From an uncultured Collinsella sp. (lineage in GTDB: Bacteria; Actinomycetota; Coriobacteriia; Coriobacteriales; Coriobacteriaceae), in contig UQZI01000102.1 of assembly GCA_900545555.1 (NCBI GenBank), positions 1-5,939 of the forward strand: a stretch of DNA of 5,939 nt, in the 5' to 3' direction. The notes under the pieces are model-generated. The model was given only the letters and a program-made list of their open reading frames with translations, made no database searches and was not told where the DNA came from. Numbering within the stretch: position 1 is the stretch's first letter; every line of letters begins with the position of its first letter. Both the position numbers and the translations under genes were made by a program. Shown piece by piece: positions 1 to 5,923 of this stretch.

Positions 1-55
1 AACCCGCGACCCCAACCTTGGCAAGGTTGTGCTCTACCAACTGAGCCATGTCCGC
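1..55 (-). tRNA. tRNA-Gly(GCC), partial at window edge
   Basis: This is the 5' part of a glycine tRNA reading leftwards off the window. It includes the 5' acceptor strand GCGGACA at 55-49, the D arm, the anticodon stem-loop with loop TTGCCAA (anticodon GCC), the variable loop and the start of the T arm. All 55 bases are identical to 2283-2337 of the complete tRNA-Gly gene, which fixes its identity. The 3' end, including the T-loop and CCA, lies outside the window. It has its own promoter 12 nt upstream. Confidence 0.95.
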
Positions 56-67
56 CTGCGAGGATTT

Positions 68-115
68 AATATACGGGATGATCCACCCAAATGCAAGAAC
101 TTTTTTTGAAAAGTT
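68..115 (-). promoter_or_regulatory. sigma70-type promoter of tRNA-Gly copy 1, with T/A-tract palindrome
   Basis: On the minus strand the -35 is TTGCAT (96-91), followed by a 17-nt spacer and the -10 TATATT (73-68). The -10 ends 12 nt before the tRNA 5' end, so the leader would be only about 5 nt. Directly upstream of the -35 is an inverted T-tract/A-tract (arms 98-104 and 109-115). The same block occurs at the other two tRNA promoters here and resembles an UP element. The promoter call rests on hexamers, spacing and the threefold recurrence; activity is inferred. Confidence 0.8.
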
Positions 116-196
116 TTGCGACGCCCTCGCGAACCTCGCGAAGACATGAGCCGCCGCGGAAGGCGCAGGCAAACGCAAGCTCGCCGCAAGAGACCC

Positions 197-1930
197 CTAC
201 AACTCAGCGAGCATGATCCAGGCAGAGCTGTCCTGCGCGAGCCTGCCATCTGCAAGCGGTGATGAGGTGAGCAGGACCCTACCCGCCGGCAGCTCCACGG
301 GTGCTGCACCGAAGTTCGTCACACACGCCCAGCCGTTGTCGCGGCGATAGGCGATGACGCCGCCCTCAGCGCCCTCGGCACCATCCGCAAGGCCGGTGCA
401 CCCGTCAAGATCGAGCCACGCAAGATCGTTGGCGCACCCGCGCAGCTTGCGCCGTAGCCAGAGGGCGTCGCGATAGAACGCAAGCATCGATGCCGGGTCC
501 GCTTCTTCCCTATCGGCAGCGTAATCGGAAAACCATGCAGGCTGTGGCAGATGGGGCGCCGCATCGGCGTCCGCCGGTGAAAACCCAAACGATCCGCCCT
601 GCGCGGGATCGTCCGCTGCCACCCACGGCAGGGGCACACGACAGCCGTCGCGCCCCTTCTCGCGCTTCGGTCCGTGCGTATTGGTCGCAGCGGGATCTTC
701 GAGCGCAGCCCACGGGATGTCAGCCACCTCAAAAAGGCCGAGCTCCTCACCCTGATACACGTATGCCGAGCCCGGAAGCGCCAACTCAAGCAAAAGGGCT
801 GCCCGCGCGCGGCGCTCGCCGAGTTCACGGTCCTCGTCATAAGACGACCCGTCGCGTAAGAGCCAGTCGAGCGCAATCTGATGGTAGCGCGTCGCCTTGA
901 TTTGCGGCAGGGCATAGCGTGTCGCCACGCGCGGCACGTCGTGGTTGGAGAGTACCCAGGTCGAGGCGGAACCGGATTCGATGGCCGCCTTCAAGCCCTT
1001 CTCGATTGCAGCGTGCATGTCATCATAGGTCCAAGTGGCCTTGGCGAACTCAAAGTTGAATGTCTGGCCAAGCTCGCTGGGGCGTGCGTAGAGATACTGG
1101 CGCTCGGGCAGAACCCACGCCTCGGCAACGGCGCTGCGCGGCGGATCATAACGGTCGAACACGCGGCGCCACTCGCGATAGATCTCATGGACCTCGTTGC
1201 GGTCCCACAGCGGATGGGTGCCGTCCTCAACCATGTCATCGCCCTCGGCGAGATGCCACCGGTCGAGGTCATCGCGGTCGAGATCCTTGGCGAGACCGTG
1301 CGCCACATCAATGCGAAAGCCATCGACGCCTCGATCGCTCCAAAACGCCAGGACGTCGCAAAAGAACGCATGAACCTCGGGACACGACCAGTCAAAGTCC
1401 GGCTGCTCGGGCGTAAACATGTGCAGATACCACTGACCGTCCGCGACGCGCGTCCAGGCGGGGCCGCCAAAGTTGGCATTCCAATTGGTGGGAGGCAGCT
1501 CGCCGTGCTCGCCGCGACCATCGCGGAAGATATAACGGGCGCGCTCGGGTGATCCGGGGCCGGCGGCAAGAGCGGCTTTGAACCAGGGGTGCTGGTTGGA
1601 CGAATGGTTGGGCACGATGTCGACGATGACCTTGATGTCGTGCGCATGAGCCGCAGCGATCATGTCATCGAAGTCGTCAAGCGAGCCGAGACGTGGGTCG
1701 ACATCGCAGTAGTCCGCCACATCATAGCCGCCATCGACAAGAGGCGATGGGTAAAACGGGCTCAGCCAGATGGCCTCGATGCCCAGCTGCTCAAGATAGT
1801 CCATCTGCTGGGTAATGCCCGCGATATCGCCCAGACCCGAACCAGTCGAATCCTTAAACGAGCGCGGATAGATCTGATAGATCGCGGCATCGGACATCCA
1901 TGGGCGCGAAGAGGACTTTTCTGTAGCCAT
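197..1930 (-). CDS. GH13 alpha-glucosidase (oligo-1,6-glucosidase / maltase type), cytosolic
   Basis: This 577-aa enzyme should hydrolyse terminal alpha-linked glucose from maltose- or isomaltose-type oligosaccharides taken up into the cytoplasm. It has no signal peptide. An alpha-amylase-family (beta/alpha)8 barrel is recognisable by QIYPRSF (19-25), GGYDVADY (67-74), region I DIVPNH (104-109), region II GFRIDVAH with nucleophile Asp208, region III VAEAW with acid/base Glu270, and region IV LSNHD with Asp331. GRDGCRVPLPW (426-436) and the overall layout resemble actinobacterial GH13 subfamily 30 enzymes. Length is normal for the family and all catalytic residues are present. Val209 after the nucleophile occurs in alpha-1,6-active enzymes, but I do not think it decides linkage preference here. 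The ATG at 1930 is preferred because AAGGGAGA (1946-1939) lies just upstream; the frame stays open to 2020 without a comparable ribosome site. The gene appears monocistronic, with no transporter or regulator beside it and no clear promoter or terminator. It ends in TAG. Confidence 0.93.
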   Translation of the reverse strand: MATEKSSSRPWMSDAAIYQIYPRSFKDSTGSGLGDIAGITQQMDYLEQLGIEAIWLSPFYPSPLVDGGYDVADYCDVDPRLGSLDDFDDMIAAAHAHDIKVIVDIVPNHSSNQHPWFKAALAAGPGSPERARYIFRDGRGEHGELPPTNWNANFGGPAWTRVADGQWYLHMFTPEQPDFDWSCPEVHAFFCDVLAFWSDRGVDGFRIDVAHGLAKDLDRDDLDRWHLAEGDDMVEDGTHPLWDRNEVHEIYREWRRVFDRYDPPRSAVAEAWVLPERQYLYARPSELGQTFNFEFAKATWTYDDMHAAIEKGLKAAIESGSASTWVLSNHDVPRVATRYALPQIKATRYHQIALDWLLRDGSSYDEDRELGERRARAALLLELALPGSAYVYQGEELGLFEVADIPWAALEDPAATNTHGPKREKGRDGCRVPLPWVAADDPAQGGSFGFSPADADAAPHLPQPAWFSDYAADREEADPASMLAFYRDALWLRRKLRGCANDLAWLDLDGCTGLADGAEGAEGGVIAYRRDNGWACVTNFGAAPVELPAGRVLLTSSPLADGRLAQDSSAWIMLAEL

Positions 1931-1938
1931 GGGATGAG

Positions 1939-1946
1939 TCTCCCTT
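1939..1946 (-). promoter_or_regulatory. ribosome binding site deciding the glucosidase start
   Basis: The minus strand reads AAGGGAGA. Its GGGAG core (1944-1940) is 9 nt from the ATG at 1930. This favours a 577-aa product over the 30-residue N-terminal extension that the open frame would allow; conserved GH13 sequence also only begins downstream of this ATG. Confidence 0.75.
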
Positions 1947-2061
1947 GCAACGAGGTTTTGCGAGATGCCCACGATGATACGCCCAAAGCGGACATTCGCG
2001 GCAAACAACGCCACAGACACGCCCCAAAACGCTCCCTCTCGGGTTCGAGCCTCCTGGGACG

Positions 2062-2073
2062 AATCGATCGATT
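2062..2073. repeat. 12-bp perfect palindrome upstream of the glucosidase (possible operator)
   Basis: AATCGATCGATT is a perfect palindrome 131 nt upstream of the glucosidase ATG, in a gap otherwise lacking genes (1931-2226). Its symmetry and place would suit a binding site for a dimeric sugar-responsive regulator. However, the centre is not the CG typical of LacI-family operators, and no second copy or convincing promoter is beside it. Function is a guess. Confidence 0.25.
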
Positions 2074-2115
2074 AGTGAAAAGAACGGAAGACTTACTCCC
2101 CGGCCACGACAGCGA

Positions 2116-2215
2116 GCGGGCTCCGGGTGCCCCAGGTTGCCGCGAAAGAGGAGGGAAGCGTACTTTATGTACGCGACCGACGATTGAGGGGCAAGATGGG
2201 GTGCCCGGGGCCCGC
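2116..2215. repeat. about 100-bp imperfect palindromic intergenic element
   Basis: The outer arms 2116-2143 and 2188-2215 are inverted copies that match at 22 of 28 positions by eye; both begin GCGGGC when read inwards. At the centre is a perfect 6-bp hairpin, GCGTAC-TTTAT-GTACGC (2158-2174). There is no protein-coding signal. The symmetry suggests a small interspersed palindromic repeat (REP- or MITE-like) or a structured leader RNA for the glucosidase. It lies between the tRNA-Gly terminator and the glucosidase gene. The symmetry is directly visible; the repeat-family assignment is inference, because only one full copy is in the window. Confidence 0.5.
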
Positions 2216-2226
2216 GCAGCGTCAAC

Positions 2227-2253
2227 AAAAAACGCGGTTCGTTAGAACCGCGT
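2227..2253 (-). terminator. intrinsic terminator after tRNA-Gly copy 2
   Basis: On the minus strand there is a 9-bp GC-rich stem (2253-2245 with 2240-2232, loop TAAC) followed by six T residues (2232-2227; the innermost also serves as the last base pair). It begins 8 nt beyond the CCA end of tRNA-Gly, so it ends that transcript. It may also end transcripts reading through from the upstream regulatory genes. Confidence 0.9.
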
Positions 2254-2261
2254 AAGATAGT

Positions 2262-2337
2262 TGGAGCGGACAACGGGGCTCGAACCCGCGACCCCAACCT
2301 TGGCAAGGTTGTGCTCTACCAACTGAGCCATGTCCGC
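2262..2337 (-). tRNA. tRNA-Gly(GCC)
   Basis: A complete 76-nt glycine tRNA with encoded CCA (2264-2262). The acceptor stem pairs GCGGACA (2337-2331) with TGTCCGC (2272-2266), with discriminator T at 2265. The anticodon stem CAACC/GGTTG encloses loop TTGCCAA, giving anticodon GCC, which reads GGC and GGU codons. The T loop is TTCGAGC. It has its own promoter and terminator. The window edge holds an identical partial copy in the same orientation about 2.3 kb away. Confidence 0.98.
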
Positions 2338-2349
2338 TTGCGGGTTATT

Positions 2350-2399
2350 AATTTACGCGAGTTGTCCAAAAGACGCAAGTACTTTTTTCAAAAAACTTG
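2350..2399 (-). promoter_or_regulatory. sigma70-type promoter of tRNA-Gly copy 2, with T/A-tract palindrome
   Basis: On the minus strand the -35 is TTGCGT (2378-2373), followed by a 17-nt spacer and the -10 TAAATT (2355-2350). The -10 ends 12 nt before the tRNA, the same distance as in copy 1. The upstream block has six T, one G and six A (2395-2383) inside CAAG/CTTG arms (2399-2376). Promoter use is inferred from hexamers, spacing and similarity to the other two tRNA promoters. Confidence 0.75.
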
Positions 2400-2442
2400 T
2401 CTGCCGCATGTTCTTAGTAGCTAAACGCGCTAAAGCGATTGG

Positions 2443-3189
2443 CTAGGCACACGACTCCAGCGCTCCGCTAAACAGCTTCACCATCTGCACGCGCGTGCCG
2501 GCGCCGTCCGTACGACGAGCAACCTCCACGTTATCGACGAGCATACGCATAAGCTTGATACCACGGCCGCGCTCCTCTGATGCGACCGGTTCGCTCGTTT
2601 CATCGATAGAATAGCCGGCACCTCGATCAAGCACCTCAACCACAACGCGATCGCCATAGGCCTGAACCGTCAGGACGCACCCGATACCGCCCGCATGGTC
2701 ATAGGCATTACCCAGCGCCTCCCCCGACGCCAACGCGACATCGTAGCGCTCGTCACGGCGCAACGGAAGCGATTCAAGGAGTTCGGCGATGCGATGTCGG
2801 TAGTATGGAAGATTCTCGATACCCTGACGGACCTCGACGCTCTTACTCCAGCGAGGCAGCTCCCCCACCGGAATGGCGGGAATAGACTCCCGTGCCGGCC
2901 CCGCGACATGAAGAATATCGACAAGACGGGCAATCTCCAAAAAGCGAACAACTTCACCTGATGCATTGACGAGCGAAAGCAGGCCTTCTCGCCTCATGAG
3001 CTCACGAGCGCGCGTAAGCAGGAATGCCAAGCCCGTCGAATCGATAAAGCTAACAGCCTGGCAGTTGATGACGACACGACGCACGCCGCGGCCAATCAAA
3101 GCATCCAACCGCCGACGCAGCGCAGGCACCGTGGCGATGTCGATATCGCCTGGTGGCGTCAAAACCGCTATGTCATTCCACTCATTCAT
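2443..3189 (-). CDS. STAS-HATPase fusion: RsbV-like antagonist joined to RsbW-like anti-sigma kinase
   Basis: This 248-aa soluble protein has two domains normally found on separate proteins. Residues 5-95 form a STAS domain of the SpoIIAA/RsbV type, with GDID (14-17) and IDSTGL (49-54). Ser51-Thr52 sit at the site phosphorylated in that family. After a linker rich in Pro and Ala, residues 116-240 form a GHKL ATPase like RsbW/SpoIIAB, with N box EALGNAYDHA (157-166), G1 DRGAG (188-192) and G2 GRG (208-210). The ATP-site motifs look intact. By family knowledge the kinase phosphorylates a STAS Ser and binds a sigma factor or another target; whether it acts on its own STAS domain is inference. 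The phosphatase gene upstream is the likely opposing enzyme. The ATG at 3189 places the STAS fold near the N terminus, but its ribosome site is poor: GGGG (3205-3202) is 12 nt away. An in-frame TTG at 3207 is the alternative. No terminator was found after the TAG stop. Confidence 0.88.
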   Translation of the reverse strand: MNEWNDIAVLTPPGDIDIATVPALRRRLDALIGRGVRRVVINCQAVSFIDSTGLAFLLTRARELMRREGLLSLVNASGEVVRFLEIARLVDILHVAGPARESIPAIPVGELPRWSKSVEVRQGIENLPYYRHRIAELLESLPLRRDERYDVALASGEALGNAYDHAGGIGCVLTVQAYGDRVVVEVLDRGAGYSIDETSEPVASEERGRGIKLMRMLVDNVEVARRTDGAGTRVQMVKLFSGALESCA

Positions 3190-3267
3190 ACGACCATGGT
3201 TCCCCAAAAAGGCCCACTCGATGCATTCGTTTCCCCAACCGTACGGATTCAGCCCGCCCAGCGTCGT

Positions 3268-5613
3268 CTATGAACGACCCCGTAAAAACTCAAGGGACAC
3301 CAATGCAATGTCATCGTCCAGCGCCGATTCGGTAAATCGGTCAAGCTCGCCCAAGACCTTGCCGCAAATGCCCGACACGCCCTCACCCGAGACAGAGAGC
3401 AGAAGGTCGCGAAGGCGCTGCTCGCCAAAGAAAGCACCCGAGCGGTCACGCGCTTCGATTGTTCCGTCGGTGTACATAAATAGCATGTCACCAGGAGCGA
3501 ACGTAAACACGCCTGTCTCGTATACCATGCTCTCAAAGGCACCGATTACCCCCGATTGGCATCCAAGCAGCTCGACCTCCCCCCCACGGGCCTCGCCGCC
3601 ACCCAGCGGCATCGACTCTGGCCTGATGACCATGGTCGGAGGATGGCCCGCCGAACAATACGTTGCACGTCCGGCTTTAAGGTCAATCTTGGCGATAAAG
3701 GCCGTCACGAACGTCTCGACCCTTGAAAAGCCCATGAGCATGCTGTTAAGGGAGCGTGCCATGCGGGCCGGCCCAGCGCCCTCCCAGGCATATGCCGTCA
3801 GGGCCGTCTTGACGAGCGCGGACATCGATGCAGCCTCAATGCCTTTGCCAGACACATCGCCCAGAATCATGACGGCGCAATCGTCGGGAAGACGGATGAG
3901 CGTATAGAAATCGCCGCCGACCAACGCCGAGTTCGTGGCCGACAGGTACACCGAATCGGCGGCGATTCCCGGAACATCCCCCAGTGAATTTCTCATGCCA
4001 ATCTGAAGGGTCTGAGCGATATGGCGCTCCTCACGCTTTTGAGATTCGCCTTCATAGATCAGTTCAAAGTCATGAGCCAAGTGCACCAAGTAGTCATATT
4101 CAAGGTCATCAATCGGCTCTTGGCTACCATCACGAAGCAGCAGCGCGCGCGTCGTCGGGCCCTTCGCAACAGAAGCAGGAACGATCGCGTCGTTACTGTG
4201 CTTGCCATCGCCCTCAGAGCGCGGGCGCCCCGCCTCGATGCCGGCGTCGACGTAGAGACCCTGGCAAGGCAGGCCATGCGCCCTAAGCCAGCCTCCCATA
4301 GGCATCGATTCGTCAACGCGAGTTATACGGACGTGTTTAAGGTCCTCGGCGCTCGTGCCGCCCAAAACAGACGCCTCAAAGCCATCAGGGCCAGCCCCCA
4401 GACGTGCCGCCGGCGCCGTCGTGGAAAAGAAAAGCTTCTCGGGATCGTCCGGCAAAGCAACGCGACTGCCGCCTTCAAAATCTATGACGTAGGAATCCAG
4501 ACTGGCGTCATACTCAACAGGGCAAAAATGGCAGTTGAGCATATTGCAGATCTCGGACGATACCGCCTGGGTAGCCGCGGCGGAATCGTCTAGAAAGGTA
4601 AACAACTCATCACGTAAGACATTGAGCGAGCGGCCAAGCTCGGCCGTGCGACGAGAGCGAAGGCTCGATGCCATGCCGACCAGCTGGATAGACAGGTAAT
4701 CGCAAATGACCTCGAGCACATTAACGTCATAGGCGAGCGGTGCCTGAGGGCGTTTCCAACCAACTTCCAGCACGCCAAGGATCTGCGTACCGTAAAAAAC
4801 GGGAAGACAGATCTCGCTGCGGTACGGAGGCATATCCTGCACGCGCAACAGGTGCTTAGAACGATTGTCCAGGTCCATGAACATACCGGAGGCGGCCCTA
4901 TCGCCCTCAAGGTCCTGTTGAATCGACAAGCGACAGGCACGCGACTCGCGAAGAACATACGTCGGAATGCCAGCGCCATACGGCAAAAACTCGGGCAGGT
5001 AGCTGTCGTACAGCTCCTTGGAAACACCGCGTAGCTTAAAACCGCCGCTCTCCGAAAAATAGATAGCGGCACCCGAAGCATCGAGCGTTCCTACAAGCTG
5101 GTTCAAAACGGTATCAAGCAGGCTGGGCAACTCATCGGAGCCCACAGTGCTCATAATGACCGAGAGCGTGCCAGAGAGACGTTTGTTCGCCACTCTAAGC
5201 TCCGATAACGCACGCTTGAGTTGACGGTCGTGAGAATACTGTTCCTCGATACTGTGAAGCGCCACCAGGACACGTGGTGCACGGCGCCCAAAGATGCGTG
5301 GAGGCGTTACGGAGCCCGCACGAACCAAGACGGGGATAAAAGAGCCGTCACTCAGCTTGAGCATCAGTTCGTTCTCGGAGCCATCAGTTTCAAATGGCAG
5401 ACGATGTTCCGTCGCACGTTCAAAAGCGGACGAGTACAGGACGTCTTTAACATCTCCACCGATGACGTCGGCGCGTTCCTCGCACATCAAACCAAGTAAG
5501 CGGTTATTCACATGCAGAATGGTTCCGTCGAGCTCGCAGATGATGACAGCATCGCTCGTGATCTCGACCAGTTGGGCAACGTCTGCCCACTCGTTGCGCT
5601 CAAGCGTTTCCAT
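3268..5613 (-). CDS. PAS-GAF-PP2C sensor phosphatase, RsbU/SpoIIE family
   Basis: This 781-aa cytosolic protein has no signal peptide or membrane segment. In order it shows a PAS domain (about 10-125), a helical, probably coiled-coil connector (125-160), a GAF-like domain (160-320), a less certain second GAF-like region (330-515) and a C-terminal PP2C/SpoIIE phosphatase (525-777). Phosphatase motifs are intact: GGDFY (Asp568), GDVSGKG (Asp586), CSAGHPP (653-659), YTDGT (Asp716) and DDDIALV (766-772). Family members remove phosphate from a Ser on a STAS antagonist, releasing a partner switch in response to a sensed signal. The STAS-kinase fusion gene 78 nt downstream is the obvious substrate candidate. 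The ATG at 5613 is preferred, with GGTGAGG 6 nt upstream, over a GTG at 5625 that has no ribosome site. The gene starts almost on top of the tRNA-Leu terminator. Ligands of the PAS and GAF domains cannot be told from sequence. It ends in TAG. Confidence 0.92.
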   Translation of the reverse strand: METLERNEWADVAQLVEITSDAVIICELDGTILHVNNRLLGLMCEERADVIGGDVKDVLYSSAFERATEHRLPFETDGSENELMLKLSDGSFIPVLVRAGSVTPPRIFGRRAPRVLVALHSIEEQYSHDRQLKRALSELRVANKRLSGTLSVIMSTVGSDELPSLLDTVLNQLVGTLDASGAAIYFSESGGFKLRGVSKELYDSYLPEFLPYGAGIPTYVLRESRACRLSIQQDLEGDRAASGMFMDLDNRSKHLLRVQDMPPYRSEICLPVFYGTQILGVLEVGWKRPQAPLAYDVNVLEVICDYLSIQLVGMASSLRSRRTAELGRSLNVLRDELFTFLDDSAAATQAVSSEICNMLNCHFCPVEYDASLDSYVIDFEGGSRVALPDDPEKLFFSTTAPAARLGAGPDGFEASVLGGTSAEDLKHVRITRVDESMPMGGWLRAHGLPCQGLYVDAGIEAGRPRSEGDGKHSNDAIVPASVAKGPTTRALLLRDGSQEPIDDLEYDYLVHLAHDFELIYEGESQKREERHIAQTLQIGMRNSLGDVPGIAADSVYLSATNSALVGGDFYTLIRLPDDCAVMILGDVSGKGIEAASMSALVKTALTAYAWEGAGPARMARSLNSMLMGFSRVETFVTAFIAKIDLKAGRATYCSAGHPPTMVIRPESMPLGGGEARGGEVELLGCQSGVIGAFESMVYETGVFTFAPGDMLFMYTDGTIEARDRSGAFFGEQRLRDLLLSVSGEGVSGICGKVLGELDRFTESALDDDIALVSLEFLRGRS

Positions 5614-5619
5614 CGTGGA

Positions 5620-5626
5620 CCTCACC
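5620..5626 (-). promoter_or_regulatory. ribosome binding site deciding the phosphatase start
   Basis: The minus strand reads GGTGAGG, 6 nt before the ATG at 5613. This site overlaps the alternative GTG codon at 5625, so it can serve only the ATG, which gives 781 residues. Confidence 0.7.
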
Positions 5627-5639
5627 GTCTATCGGTAAC

Positions 5640-5661
5640 AAAAAAGCCTCCGAAGAGGCTT
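5640..5661 (-). terminator. intrinsic terminator after tRNA-Leu
   Basis: On the minus strand a 7-bp stem, AAGCCTC with GAGGCTT around a TTCG tetraloop (5661-5644), is followed by T residues to 5640. It starts 11 nt past the tRNA CCA end. Its T-run ends 26 nt before the phosphatase ATG, so it would also reduce readthrough from the tRNA promoter into that gene. Confidence 0.9.
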
Positions 5662-5672
5662 CTCAAATGCGA

Positions 5673-5762
5673 TGGTGTCGGAGGCGGGACTTGAACCCGC
5701 ATGACCAAAAAGCGGTCACTAGCACCTCAAGCTAGCGCGTCTGCCAATTCCGCCACTCCGAC
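5673..5762 (-). tRNA. tRNA-Leu(GAG)
   Basis: A complete 90-nt class II tRNA with encoded CCA (5675-5673). The acceptor stem pairs GTCGGAG (5762-5756) with CTCCGAC (5683-5677), with discriminator A at 5676. The anticodon stem CTAGC/GCTAG encloses loop TTGAGGT, giving anticodon GAG, which reads CUC and CUU. The long variable arm (TGACC/GGTCA stem) is typical of leucine tRNAs. The T loop is TTCAAGT. Confidence 0.98.
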
Positions 5763-5819
5763 ATGCTATGTTGTTGATTCGCAGTTCGTTTTGTTGGACC
5801 CGCGCGTTCAACGAGGAAG

Positions 5820-5868
5820 ATAATAACCTATGATTCGAGAACTGTGCAAGCACTTTTTTGAAAAAAGT
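5820..5868 (-). promoter_or_regulatory. sigma70-type promoter of tRNA-Leu, with T/A-tract palindrome
   Basis: On the minus strand the -35 is TTGCAC (5849-5844), followed by an 18-nt spacer and the -10 TATTAT (5825-5820). Upstream lies a perfect 17-bp palindrome ACTTTTTT-C-AAAAAAGT (5868-5852), the cleanest of the three copies. Unlike the tRNA-Gly promoters, a leader of about 50 nt (to 5763) would precede the mature tRNA, so RNase P processing of a longer 5' end is expected. Confidence 0.8.
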
Positions 5869-5923
5869 TTACGAATTTGTAAATCCTTGATTATCGACTT
5901 TATCCGAACACCTCCCACATTCA

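Noticed and set aside
127..141. Hairpin TCGCGA-ACC-TCGCGA as a glucosidase terminator
   Set aside because: The stem has a 3-nt loop and is not followed by a T-run on the minus strand.
881..1552. Plus-strand open frame of 223 codons
   Set aside because: It is antisense to the glucosidase, whose catalytic motifs span the same bases; no ribosome site or recognisable domain.
1931..2020. N-terminal 30-residue extension of the glucosidase
   Set aside because: The extension does not resemble a signal peptide or GH13 sequence, and a good ribosome site precedes the internal ATG at 1930.
1589..2245. Plus-strand open frame of 218 codons
   Set aside because: It overlaps the glucosidase N terminus, the palindromic element and part of a terminator; no domain seen.
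2966..3907. Plus-strand open frame of 313 codons rich in Ser, Pro and Arg
   Set aside because: It is a shadow of the STAS-kinase and phosphatase genes; composition is typical of antisense reading of a GC-rich gene.
4021..4593. Plus-strand open frame of 190 codons
   Set aside because: It is antisense to the phosphatase; no domain or start signals.
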